Source: SIG440 sp045586925 (lineage in GTDB: Bacteria; Bacillota; Clostridia; Monoglobales; Monoglobaceae). From it: DNA of 53,267 nucleotides. Of this stretch, positions 46,514-53,267 are shown one piece after another; position 1 is the first letter of the stretch, and each line of letters starts with the position of its first letter. Under the pieces are notes generated by a model, which was not told the DNA's origin, made no database searches, and was given only the letters and a program-made list of their open reading frames with translations. The stretch is from positions 1 through 53,267 of the forward strand of contig JAZNBG010000033.1 in the NCBI GenBank assembly GCA_045586925.1. Direction: 5' to 3'. The translations under genes and the position numbers were made by a program.

Positions 46514-47524
46514 TTATTTCTTTAATAACTTTGCCACATACATCTCAACTGCAACCCATTTGTCCATTGTTCCCGAACGCACCGCAAATGTATATTCACA
46601 ACCCATAAGAGACATTTCTTTTAGATAGGTGGTTGAAAATCGCCGTGACTGTTCGGTGAGTTTTTTTATAACAAAGGGGTGTTTGCGTGGCTCAAAGAAT
46701 TCTGCGATGCTGTCGGCAGAGAGCCTGTCCTCGGTCAGTTGTTTTACCATAAGAAGCTCGCCCATACGGGAGGTAATAAGCGAAAGAACAGTAGAGGGAT
46801 TTTCTCCGGCAAAGCGCAGAGCGCTTAATTCTTCAAAAACTGTTTTGGTTTTACCCTCTGCAATATTATCGATAATGTCAAAAACCCTTGCATCTGTGGT
46901 TTTTGATACTACTGCAGAGATATCTTCGGATGTAATTTTTTTGCGATCACCCACAAAGTTCAGTACCTTGCAGAATTCTGTATATGCTGCCGACATTGAC
47001 TGGCCGCACAAAGCTATCATTTTAGATAGGTCAGATGAAAGAATGGTTTTCCCCTTCCCCTCAAACAGTTTTTCAAGCCATAGTTCAAGTTGTTTGGGGG
47101 AGAGCGGGTCAAACTTTACGATTTCACCATGCTTTTTAAACACATCAAGATTTTTTTCTTTCTTTTTGTCAAATTCCTGCTCGGTAAAAATCACAGTCAG
47201 GTAATCAGGAAGGTCGGCAAGACTTTCACATAATGCAGAAAAATCCTTTGCTTTTGCATTGGCAAATATGCCACAGTTTGAAACAACCAGCATCTTTTTA
47301 TCCGACATAACGGGTACAGATAAAAGCTGATTTTCAATTTCGGTAAAAGTGATTTTTTTGCCATCAAGCTTGGCGTAGTTAAATTCCTCAAAGTCTTTAT
47401 CGATAAGACGTTTTTTGATAGATTTAATTTTATTTTCAAGAAGAAACTGTTCTTCACCGTAAAAAAAGTAAAGATTAGCAATCTTCCCTGATGAAATTTG
47501 TCTGTCAAGGTCTTTTGGTTCCAT
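46514..47524 (-). CDS. holA: DNA polymerase III subunit delta
   Basis: 336 residues from the ATG at 47524, which follows AAAGGAG. HolA is the clamp-loader subunit that opens the beta clamp. NLYFFYGEEQFLLENKI is the typical N-terminal motif, and the three-domain length is right. A longer frame to 47572 lies over the upstream gene end. It is directly downstream of a ComEC-like metallohydrolase gene, recalling the comEC-holA neighbourhood in Bacillus. Confidence 0.9.
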   Translation of the reverse strand: MEPKDLDRQISSGKIANLYFFYGEEQFLLENKIKSIKKRLIDKDFEEFNYAKLDGKKITFTEIENQLLSVPVMSDKKMLVVSNCGIFANAKAKDFSALCESLADLPDYLTVIFTEQEFDKKKEKNLDVFKKHGEIVKFDPLSPKQLELWLEKLFEGKGKTILSSDLSKMIALCGQSMSAAYTEFCKVLNFVGDRKKITSEDISAVVSKTTDARVFDIIDNIAEGKTKTVFEELSALRFAGENPSTVLSLITSRMGELLMVKQLTEDRLSADSIAEFFEPRKHPFVIKKLTEQSRRFSTTYLKEMSLMGCEYTFAVRSGTMDKWVAVEMYVAKLLKK

Positions 47525-47537
47525 AACTCTGGCTCCT

Positions 47538-48437
47538 TTAGTGTTTTGAAAAGAAAATATCTTTAATGCCATTATCGGTTACGTCAAAAGTGATGTTCCC
47601 GTCAGTATCGGTGCGATATATTCTTATGTCCTCGTCGTTCAGGGTGTCAAGGGTCTCAAAATGAGGATGCCCGTAGGAATTATTCTTGCCTGCAGAGATT
47701 ATTCCGTATGTGGGGTCGGCAGCCTGAATAAATTCCTCAGATGAAGAAGAGGACGAGCCGTGATGCGGCACCTTTAAAACATCACATTCTATATTATTAT
47801 TTGAAATAAGCTCTCTTTCGGCACGGGCTTCTATATCGCCTGTTATAAGAAAGGAGGTCTTTCCGTAACTGATATGCAGAACAAGAGAATTGTTGTTGTG
47901 AAAATTGTTCCCATTGCTGCCTCCACGTGACGGATGAAGAACTTTAATAGACAAATCGTCACAGTGGGTTTCTATAACATCTCCCGCCGAAACATATTGC
48001 ACTTGAGTGTCGTTATTATATGCGGCATTTTCAAGATATTTTCTTGAATTATCGGTGTCATCATAATCCGGCAAGACAAGGGTTTTCACGCCACCATCTT
48101 CGGTAAGTAACTGAATACCGCCTATATGGTCGCTGTGATAGTGTGTGGCAATTGCCGTGTCAATTGTTTTGATGCCTTGTTTGCGAAGAAAGGGCAAAAG
48201 ATGGGTTTCATATGTGTCATATTCGCCGCCGTCAATCAACAGTGTTTCGCCGCTCGGTGTGCGTATAAAGGTAGAATCACCCTGTCCTACATCGACAAAA
48301 ATTACCTGAAGATTTCCGGTATAAGAAGGCGTACCTTCCGGAAAGGTCTTTGCGGCAAAGGTTGCCAGTATAAGTGCGATAACAGAAAGAATATAAAATT
48401 GCAGCTTCTTTTTTGAAACTGTACGTATTTTTTTCAC
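47538..48437 (-). CDS. ComEC-like metallo-beta-lactamase-fold protein, membrane anchored
   Basis: 299 residues from GTG at 48437 (GGAGG eight bases upstream). One N-terminal membrane segment (about residues 12-30) is followed by a metallo-beta-lactamase domain with VIFVDVGQGDSTFI, the metal motif THYHSDH, LITGDIE and VPHHGSSSS. This matches the C-terminal domain of the DNA-uptake channel ComEC without its membrane channel. It lies next to holA, as full-length comEC does in Bacillus. An open frame continues upstream into the palindromic element at 48487 but is not part of the gene. Confidence 0.82.
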   Translation of the reverse strand: MKKIRTVSKKKLQFYILSVIALILATFAAKTFPEGTPSYTGNLQVIFVDVGQGDSTFIRTPSGETLLIDGGEYDTYETHLLPFLRKQGIKTIDTAIATHYHSDHIGGIQLLTEDGGVKTLVLPDYDDTDNSRKYLENAAYNNDTQVQYVSAGDVIETHCDDLSIKVLHPSRGGSNGNNFHNNNSLVLHISYGKTSFLITGDIEARAERELISNNNIECDVLKVPHHGSSSSSSEEFIQAADPTYGIISAGKNNSYGHPHFETLDTLNDEDIRIYRTDTDGNITFDVTDNGIKDIFFSKH

Positions 48438-48486
48438 AATTTGTGCCTCCGTAAAAAGGTAGTAAAAAGGGCTGCCTTTAGGCATC

Positions 48487-48716
48487 TTCACATAGGGATA
48501 AACCAACTTGAAACCTTGTATTTTGGTGCCGTACTGCGGAAAAAGCCTCGCCAAGCCATACAGGATTGGCTGCGTTTTTTACTTGTCCGACATCCAAAAT
48601 ACTGTGGTTCAAGCAGTAAAAACTGTTTTGATAAATAAAGTAAACCCTTGCAACATCTAGTGTTGCAAGGGTTTTTGATTACTTTGAAATCCAAATTGAT
48701 TTCTCCCTATGCGAAG
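48487..48716. repeat. imperfect palindromic element (MITE-like)
   Basis: The outer 25 bases of each end match in inverted orientation with four mismatches (48487-48511 against 48692-48716; shared core CATAGGGA). Further in, TATTTTGG near 48518 is matched by CCAAAATA near 48593 on the other strand. A terminator hairpin sits in the right half (48642-48676). The form suggests a small non-autonomous mobile element or its remnant; no transposase is present, and short open frames on both strands do not look like genes. Confidence 0.5.
48642..48676. terminator. terminator hairpin inside the palindromic element
   Basis: AAACCCTTGCAACA (48642-48655) pairs with TGTTGCAAGGGTTT (48661-48674); T-rich on both sides. 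It can end the NlpC/P60 transcript arriving on the minus strand. Confidence 0.75.
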
Positions 48717-48747
48717 ACGCCTTTTAAGCAACCCTTACATTTTAAAG

Positions 48748-49428
48748 TTAGAAAATTCGTCTGCCGCATACAAGGCGGAGTGAATAGTTTCCGTTTACGA
48801 TACTTTCGTATTTTACAACATCACCTGTCTGGGGCGAGTGAATCATCATACCATTGCCGGCATAAATGCCTACGTGATTGACATAACCGCTGCGGTTTGT
48901 AAATCCAACAATGTCGCCAGGCTGAAGATTATTGCTTGCAACCCAGGTGCCGTTTGTCATCTGGTCGGCGGCAACACGGTTAAGGGTAACACCCATCTGC
49001 TTGTATATATAGTATACAAAACCGCTGCAGTCAAACCCGCTTGGGCTTGAGCCGCCATATACATAAGGTGTGCCAAGATACTTCTTTGCCAGCTCTACCA
49101 CGGCCTGTCCCTTTGAGGAAACTGACTCGGAGCGGTTGGGCATTTCGCCCGGCATAACCTTGAGGTATTGTGTAGAAACATAACCTTCTATGCCGTTATA
49201 TGTAACATTTGCCCATCCTGAGCTGATGCTCTTTATAGACACCGTATGTCCGTTTGGAATCTGCGATTTTATCGCAGATGATGTATTAGCGGATGCACGA
49301 AGGTTAAGAAGAGATGCCGTAACAATTCCGTATGATGTGCCCTCTGCCGCGAATGCAGTAAAGGATGCTGTTGATACGAGTATAACAAAGGCGAGTGTAA
49401 TCGCCAAAATTCTTTTTAAATTTAACAA
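48748..49428 (-). CDS. secreted NlpC/P60 peptidoglycan hydrolase with SH3b domain
   Basis: 226 residues. A signal peptide is cut after AFA (near residue 27), an SH3b wall-binding domain spans about 33-92 (ASLLNLRASANTSSAIKSQI), and an NlpC/P60 domain spans 105-226 with Cys134 (DCSGF), His185 (NHVGIY) and His197. It cleaves stem peptides in peptidoglycan. The start codon is TTG at 49428, chosen because GGAGG lies seven bases upstream and the signal peptide begins at once. Confidence 0.93.
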   Translation of the reverse strand: MLNLKRILAITLAFVILVSTASFTAFAAEGTSYGIVTASLLNLRASANTSSAIKSQIPNGHTVSIKSISSGWANVTYNGIEGYVSTQYLKVMPGEMPNRSESVSSKGQAVVELAKKYLGTPYVYGGSSPSGFDCSGFVYYIYKQMGVTLNRVAADQMTNGTWVASNNLQPGDIVGFTNRSGYVNHVGIYAGNGMMIHSPQTGDVVKYESIVNGNYSLRLVCGRRIF

Positions 49429-49648
49429 AATATTACCTCCAAATTAATTGCAAAAAACTGCGTTATTCCTTTCTGTCGCTCCCTTCATAATAAATTCTAT
49501 GGTTACTGCAAATGAGCAGTAAAACACAAATACACAATCAGTATACACCAAAAAAGTCTTTTTGTCAACCGCATTAACAAAATTGTTTCAACTATGTTAC
49601 AAAATGATTACAAAAAATTGGTAAAAGCCAAAATATATGATTAAAGTA

Positions 49649-49677
49649 TTGACAAAAAAAGACTTTTATGTTATTTT
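49649..49677 (+). promoter_or_regulatory. promoter of the T-box transcript
   Basis: TTGACA (49649-49654) and TATTTT (49672-49677), 17 bases apart, about 10-15 bases before the T-box stem I. Confidence 0.6.
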
Positions 49678-49689
49678 AACAATAATTGA

Positions 49690-49975
49690 ATAAAAATGCG
49701 TTGAAGGAGAGTGCCCTGAGGGTAGGCTTTAGAGAGAAGCGGCGGTTGGTGCAAGCCGTAAAAGCTGAATTTGTGGGCTGTAGCTCCCGAGCAGGAAGGA
49801 AGAACACCGAATTTTTCGGCAAGTAGAACCTTTCCGTGTCTGCTACGTTAGTGCATAGGGTCTGATTTCGGGACCTGAAGGGGTGTTATCACAAAAGATA
49901 ACGCAATTTGAGTGGTACCGCGGGTAAATTACTCGTCTCAAAGAATTTTAAATCTTTGAGGCGATTTTCTTTTCT
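49690..49975 (+). promoter_or_regulatory. T-box leader (tRNA-sensing riboswitch)
   Basis: The T-box sequence TGGTACCGCGG lies at 49913-49923. Stem I carries AGAGA (49731-49735) and the GGTTGGTGCAAGCC distal loop (49744-49757). The terminator 49934-49963 with a T-rich run ends the leader. UGGU in the antiterminator bulge pairs with an ACCA end, so the cognate tRNA should have discriminator A; that fits Val, Leu, Ile, Phe, Tyr and Ala and argues against Gly, Cys, Ser and Trp. The specifier codon lies somewhere in 49767-49788 but I could not fix it (GTA and TTT are candidates). Confidence 0.92.
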
Positions 49976-50000
49976 CAAAGATGAATTTGGAGGGAAAAAT

Positions 50001-52286
50001 ATGAATAATGAAGAAACAATGACCGGCCTTGATTTTAAAATCAGCGAGGTTGCAGCAAGAATTAAAGAGCTTCGCCATATCAGCGGAATTTCTGTTGAAA
50101 CGATGGCAAAGCTTACAGGCGTAAGCCGTGAAGAATATGCTGCCTGCGAGGCGGGAACACATGACTTAAGCTTTGCGTTTATTTATCGCTGTGCACTTGC
50201 TTTTAAGGTTGGCGTAACCGATATCATCGAGGGTGTTAGTTCTACGCTTAAATCATATACCGTTACCCGTCAGGGCGAGGGCAGAAAGATTGAAGAAGCT
50301 CACGGTATGGTTTATTACAATCTGGCATCAGCGTTTAAAGGCAGAGTTTCAGAGCCTTTGTATGTTGAATGTAAGTATGACCCCGAGGCAGAGCAAAGGG
50401 ATATTGAGCTTACAACTCACACAGGACAGGAACTTGATATTGTTGTAAGCGGTGCATTAAAAATTCAGATTGGTGCGCACACCGAGGTGCTTCACGCCGG
50501 TGACACAGTTTATTTTGATAGTTCAACGCCACACGGAATGATTGCTGTTGAGGGACAGGACACTGTTTTTTATGCCATAGTTCTTAACGGAACCGAAACA
50601 GAGCAGGCAGAAAAGGGTATTATGAAATCCAAGTATAAGCCCCATCAGGAATACAGAAGGGTTTATCATGACTTTATTGATACTACTGAGGACGAAAATG
50701 GTGCTCTTGTTTCGATTAGTTTCAAAAACGAAGACAAATTCAACTTTGCATTTGATGTTGTTGACGAAATAGCACGCCGTAAGCCCGAAAAGCTGGCAAT
50801 GCTTTATGTTTCGAAGAACCATGAAGAAAAGTGTTTTACATTTACCGACTTTATGAAGGAATCTGCACGTTGTGCAAACTATCTCGAATCTTTGGGCATC
50901 AAAAAAGGCGACAAGGTTATGATGGTTCTCAAGCGTCATTATCAGTTCTGGATTGCAACCCTTGCGCTTCAGAAAATTGGTGCAGTTTCAATCCCCGCAA
51001 GCTTTTTGCTTCAGGAGCACGATTATGAGTACCGCTACGAAGCCGCAGGTGTTTCGGCAATTTTGTGTACAGCAGATGATGACATTGCCGATCGTGCAGA
51101 GGCAGGTTCAAAAAATGCAACAACACTTAAGGAAAAGATTATTGTTGGCGGCTCAAAGGACGGCTGGCGTAACTTTGACGAGGAATATAAGGCTTTCTCC
51201 GATGTATATGAGCGCAAAGCAGATTCACCCTGCGGTGATGATGATATGCTCCTTTACTTCACGTCAGGAACAACAGGCAACCCCAAAATGGCTCTTCACA
51301 GCTTTAAATATCCTTTGGGTCACTTCCACACAGCAAATTACTGGCACTGTGTTGACCCTGAAGGTCTGCATCTGACAATTTCAGACACAGGCTGGGCAAA
51401 GGCGGCATGGGGTAAGATTTACGGACAATGGTTGTGCGAGGCAGCACTCTTTGTTTATGATTTTGACAAATTTGATGCGGCAGACATTTTGCCTATGTTT
51501 GAAAAATACAAAATCACTACCTTCTGTGCTCCCCCCACAATGTACAGAATGCTTATGAAAGAGGACATTTCAAAATACGATATGTCATCTGTTCAGCACG
51601 CAACAACTGCGGGCGAGGCTCTCAATCCCGAAGTGTTTAAGCAGATTGAAAAGCTGACAGGTCTTAAGATTATGGAAGGCTTTGGACAAACTGAAACTAC
51701 CTGCCTTATCGGTAATCTTTATGGCAGAGAATACAAAATGGGTGCAATGGGTAAGCCTGTTCCTCTTTATGATGTGGATATTGTTGACCCCGATGGCAAC
51801 AGCGTTGGTGTTGGTGAAAACGGTGAAATTGTAATCAGAACATCAGAACGTGTTCCTTGTGGATTGTTTAAGGGGTATTACCGTGACGAAGAAAAGACCG
51901 CCGAGGTATGGCACGATGGATTATATCACACTGGCGACGTTGCGTATAAGGACGAAGATGGCTTCTATTTCTATGTAAGCCGTATTGACGACGTTATTAA
52001 ATCTTCGGGTTACCGAATCGGACCTTTTGAGATTGAAAGTGTTATTATGGAGCTTCCTTATGTTCTTGAGTGTGGTGTATCGGCAGAACCTGATGAAGTT
52101 CGCGGTCAGGTTGTAAAGGCAAGTATCGTACTCACCAAGGACACAACCCCCAGCGAAGAACTGAAAAAGGAAATCCAGACTTACGTTAAAGAACACACCG
52201 CACCATACAAATACCCAAGAATTGTGGTATTCCGTGACGAGCTTCCAAAAACTACAAGTGGCAAGATTATAAGAGCTAAATTGTAA
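50001..52286 (+). CDS. XRE-cupin-acyl-CoA synthetase fusion
   Basis: 761 residues in three parts. An XRE helix-turn-helix covers about 10-70 (IKELRHISGISVETMAKLTGVS). A cupin covers about 85-200 (HTGQELDIVVSGAL, HAGDTVYFDSSTPHG). From about 215 an AMP-forming acyl-CoA synthetase follows, with LLYFTSGTTGNPK, GFGQTETT, YHTGDVAYKDEDGFYFYVSR and the C-terminal catalytic Lys755 in TSGKIIRAK. The enzyme part resembles medium-chain or branched-chain acid:CoA ligases. GGAGGG precedes the ATG at 50001; a frame from 49908 crosses the T-box terminator and is not used. Control by a T-box ties acid activation to lack of one charged tRNA. Confidence 0.9.
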   Translation: MNNEETMTGLDFKISEVAARIKELRHISGISVETMAKLTGVSREEYAACEAGTHDLSFAFIYRCALAFKVGVTDIIEGVSSTLKSYTVTRQGEGRKIEEAHGMVYYNLASAFKGRVSEPLYVECKYDPEAEQRDIELTTHTGQELDIVVSGALKIQIGAHTEVLHAGDTVYFDSSTPHGMIAVEGQDTVFYAIVLNGTETEQAEKGIMKSKYKPHQEYRRVYHDFIDTTEDENGALVSISFKNEDKFNFAFDVVDEIARRKPEKLAMLYVSKNHEEKCFTFTDFMKESARCANYLESLGIKKGDKVMMVLKRHYQFWIATLALQKIGAVSIPASFLLQEHDYEYRYEAAGVSAILCTADDDIADRAEAGSKNATTLKEKIIVGGSKDGWRNFDEEYKAFSDVYERKADSPCGDDDMLLYFTSGTTGNPKMALHSFKYPLGHFHTANYWHCVDPEGLHLTISDTGWAKAAWGKIYGQWLCEAALFVYDFDKFDAADILPMFEKYKITTFCAPPTMYRMLMKEDISKYDMSSVQHATTAGEALNPEVFKQIEKLTGLKIMEGFGQTETTCLIGNLYGREYKMGAMGKPVPLYDVDIVDPDGNSVGVGENGEIVIRTSERVPCGLFKGYYRDEEKTAEVWHDGLYHTGDVAYKDEDGFYFYVSRIDDVIKSSGYRIGPFEIESVIMELPYVLECGVSAEPDEVRGQVVKASIVLTKDTTPSEELKKEIQTYVKEHTAPYKYPRIVVFRDELPKTTSGKIIRAKL

Positions 52287-52296
52287 AGATACAGAC

Positions 52297-52332
52297 AAGA
52301 GCCGACACAGATTTTCTGTGTCGGCTCTTTTG
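52297..52332 (+). terminator. intrinsic terminator after the synthetase fusion
   Basis: AAGAGCCGACACAG (52297-52310) pairs with CTGTGTCGGCTCTT (52316-52329), followed by Ts. It stops two bases before the opposing small gene's stop codon. Confidence 0.9.
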
Positions 52333-52333
52333 G

Positions 52334-52489
52334 TTAATTAAAATCTTCTAAATCTTCACCATTTGGAAATTCTTCTTCGCACATATCAAGATACATTTCT
52401 TCTACATCTTGTTGTGCTTTTTGAAGTGTTTCAATGGCTTTTGTAATGTCGTTAAAAAGCTTGTGATAGAGTTTTTCGTAATCTGGCAT
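52334..52489 (-). CDS. 51-residue acidic helical protein, paralogue of the one at 5368-5502
   Basis: On the minus strand AAAGGAGAC precedes the ATG at 52489. The peptide is mostly one charged helix (FNDITKAIETLQKAQQDVEE) with a very acidic tail and no membrane segment. Shared positions with the 44-residue protein at 5368 include Y4, Y8, FN, IT, QQD, EE and Y33, about 20 of 39. It starts 20 bases after the terminator of structured RNA copy B, as its paralogue follows copy A. Function unknown. It may need read-through of that terminator or its own start. Confidence 0.7.
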   Translation of the reverse strand: MPDYEKLYHKLFNDITKAIETLQKAQQDVEEMYLDMCEEEFPNGEDLEDFN

Positions 52490-52509
52490 AGTAGGGTCTC
52501 CTTTGTAAA

Positions 52510-52713
52510 TAAAAAATGCGTCAACCGAAGCTGACGCATGAAAAACGCAAGCTCTGGTTGTTGCTAAACAAATCCTAATAAAGATAAATGCTTTTTTACA
52601 CTTTACAGAAAAGGAGCTTGCATTTTTACCAAACTATTTTCTGTGAAGTGTATGCAAAAAAGACATACTATTCCTGATGGAAAGCATTTGTACTTTTTTA
52701 AAATTTGTTTAGC
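52510..52713 (-). ncRNA. structured RNA copy B
   Basis: About 204 nt on the minus strand. The closing stem joins 52703-52713 to 52563-52573 (11 bp, perfect). Inside are stems 52681-52689 with 52586-52594, 52664-52668 with 52650-52654, and 52637-52651 with 52598-52612 (one mismatch). A loop segment at 52614-52621 pairs perfectly over eight bases with 52547-52554, just 3' of the closing stem: the pseudoknot. The terminator 52516-52539 and T run 52511-52516 end it. This is the clearest copy of the pseudoknot. Confidence 0.68.
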
Positions 52714-52719
52714 AGAATT

Positions 52720-52748
52720 ATTATAACACATTACAAAGCAAAAAACAA
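52720..52748 (-). promoter_or_regulatory. sigma-A-type promoter of structured RNA copy B
   Basis: On the minus strand TTGTTT (52743-52748) and TATAAT (52720-52725) are 17 bases apart; the expected start coincides with the first base of the closing stem at 52713. Confidence 0.7.
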
Positions 52749-52822
52749 TAAGATTTTTGCTTTTTTAAATCATTGTGGGTATAAATTTAAAGGTTAAAAG
52801 ACTAAAGGCGAGTGCTGGACAG

Positions 52823-53267
52823 ATGCGGCAATATATGTTACTATGGGATTATCAGGACCAAGGCTACACTCGTTACAGACTCAGGACAAATGGTGACACT
52901 TGCAAGGATTGTATCAGTTTAGACGGCAAGATTTTTGCAATCCGCGAGGCAGAAAGCGGTAAAAATTTTATGCCCTTACACCCAAACTGCGACTGTTCTG
53001 CCGAGGTATTGGACGAGGATGGTACTGCGGTATTTGTCATAGTAAAAGATAGCGAAGACGAAAAAAGCACAGATGCATTTGATTATCTGGCAACCTCATT
53101 AAAGCAGATGATTTTAGGAAACTTTGCAGATGATAGCAATCTGCTGGGCACCTTAGGTCAGGTTGCATTGGGACTTTTGGGTCTTGACTTGCCGATGGAT
53201 ATTCGTGATTTGCTGTATGACATAACAAATTTTGAGCTAACACCTGAACACGCATTTCAAACTATAA
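52823..53267 (+). CDS. phage head-like (Mu gpF / SPP1 gp7-type) domain protein with pre-toxin-like region, 3' end outside window
   Basis: 148 residues are visible. Residues about 14-62 hold the metal-site-like motif of phage minor head proteins: R.NGDTCKDCISLDGKIF followed by PLHPNCDC. After it comes a hydrophobic helical stretch (LGTLGQVALGLLGLDLPMDIRDLLYDI) like those before toxin domains in polymorphic toxin proteins; that part is inference. The gene is short for a head protein at its N-terminus. The ATG at 52823 has AAGGCG 12 bases upstream; GTG at 52775 is an alternative. It runs off the right edge. Confidence 0.65.
   Translation, partial: MRQYMLLWDYQDQGYTRYRLRTNGDTCKDCISLDGKIFAIREAESGKNFMPLHPNCDCSAEVLDEDGTAVFVIVKDSEDEKSTDAFDYLATSLKQMILGNFADDSNLLGTLGQVALGLLGLDLPMDIRDLLYDITNFELTPEHAFQTI

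Noticed and set aside
48441..48694. Short open frames on both strands in the palindromic element
   Set aside because: They mirror each other because the DNA is an inverted repeat, and neither has a proper ribosome site.
49767..49788. Cysteine specifier (TGT) for the T-box
   Set aside because: The antiterminator bulge UGGU needs a tRNA with discriminator A, while tRNA-Cys has U at that position.
49908..50000. N-terminal extension of the synthetase fusion
   Set aside because: The extra 31 codons run through the T-box sequence and its terminator; a strong ribosome site directly precedes the ATG at 50001.

Overview
This window looks like a chromosomal piece of an anaerobic, spore-forming, Gram-positive member of the Clostridia, probably from a gut or rumen. 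Sporulation genes (yqfC, yqfD, ylbJ, spoVG) point to an endospore former. The oxygen-sensitive class III ribonucleotide reductase (nrdD/nrdG) points to anaerobic life. S-layer-homology and CsaB-type functions, a T-box leader, type-A RNase P RNA and Bacillota gene orders (yqfC-yqfD-phoH-ybeY-dgkA-era-yqzL-recO; tsaE-tsaB) fit the same group. No species is assigned.

Layout. 1-9.4 kb is a glycan-use region: a cut-off gene of carbohydrate-enzyme character, a GH29 fucosidase, a GH1 beta-glucosidase, a serine hydrolase, and a LacI regulator facing a NagA-like/NagB-like pair. 9.4-19.8 kb is housekeeping: dCMP deaminase, t6A synthesis genes with a D,D-carboxypeptidase, then the yqfC-to-recO operon. 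19.8-27.2 kb holds rpoB-rpoC on the minus strand, without ribosomal protein neighbours. 27.5-33.8 kb holds rsmA, yhbY and an envelope operon (LCP ligase, glycosyltransferase-CsaB fusion, ABC exporter). 34-44 kb holds murC, spoVG, nrdDG with an NrdR-type box, an XRE regulator, rnpB, serC-serA, a split TSUP pair, a Ppx/GppA protein and tRNA-Thr. 44-50 kb holds an SLH-anchored glycoside hydrolase, a cytosolic Cu/Zn SOD, holA beside a ComEC-like metallohydrolase, and an NlpC/P60 hydrolase. 50-53.3 kb holds a T-box-controlled XRE-cupin-acyl-CoA synthetase fusion and a phage-head-like gene cut by the right edge.

Most unusual content. (1) Three copies of what appears to be one structured RNA lie at 5165-5322 (+), 38830-38986 (+) and 52510-52713 (-). 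Each starts at its own sigma-A-type promoter, folds into a long closing stem, has a hairpin region able to pair with the sequence just 3' of that stem (a pseudoknot whose sequence changes but whose pairing is kept), and ends in an intrinsic terminator. Two copies are followed by homologous 44-51 residue acidic proteins that no standard gene list would include. A decayed partial copy lies at about 4961-5078. (2) Four tandem units of three hairpins each fill 1951-2325, with compensatory changes between units. (3) A T-box leader controls a one-polypeptide XRE-cupin-acyl-CoA synthetase, suggesting amino-acid-starvation control of acid activation.

The CsaB-type domain (29.8-32.1 kb) and the SLH protein (44.1-45.9 kb) probably work together: pyruvylated wall polymer is the known anchor for SLH domains. 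All assignments come from reading motifs and gene order; no database search was run.
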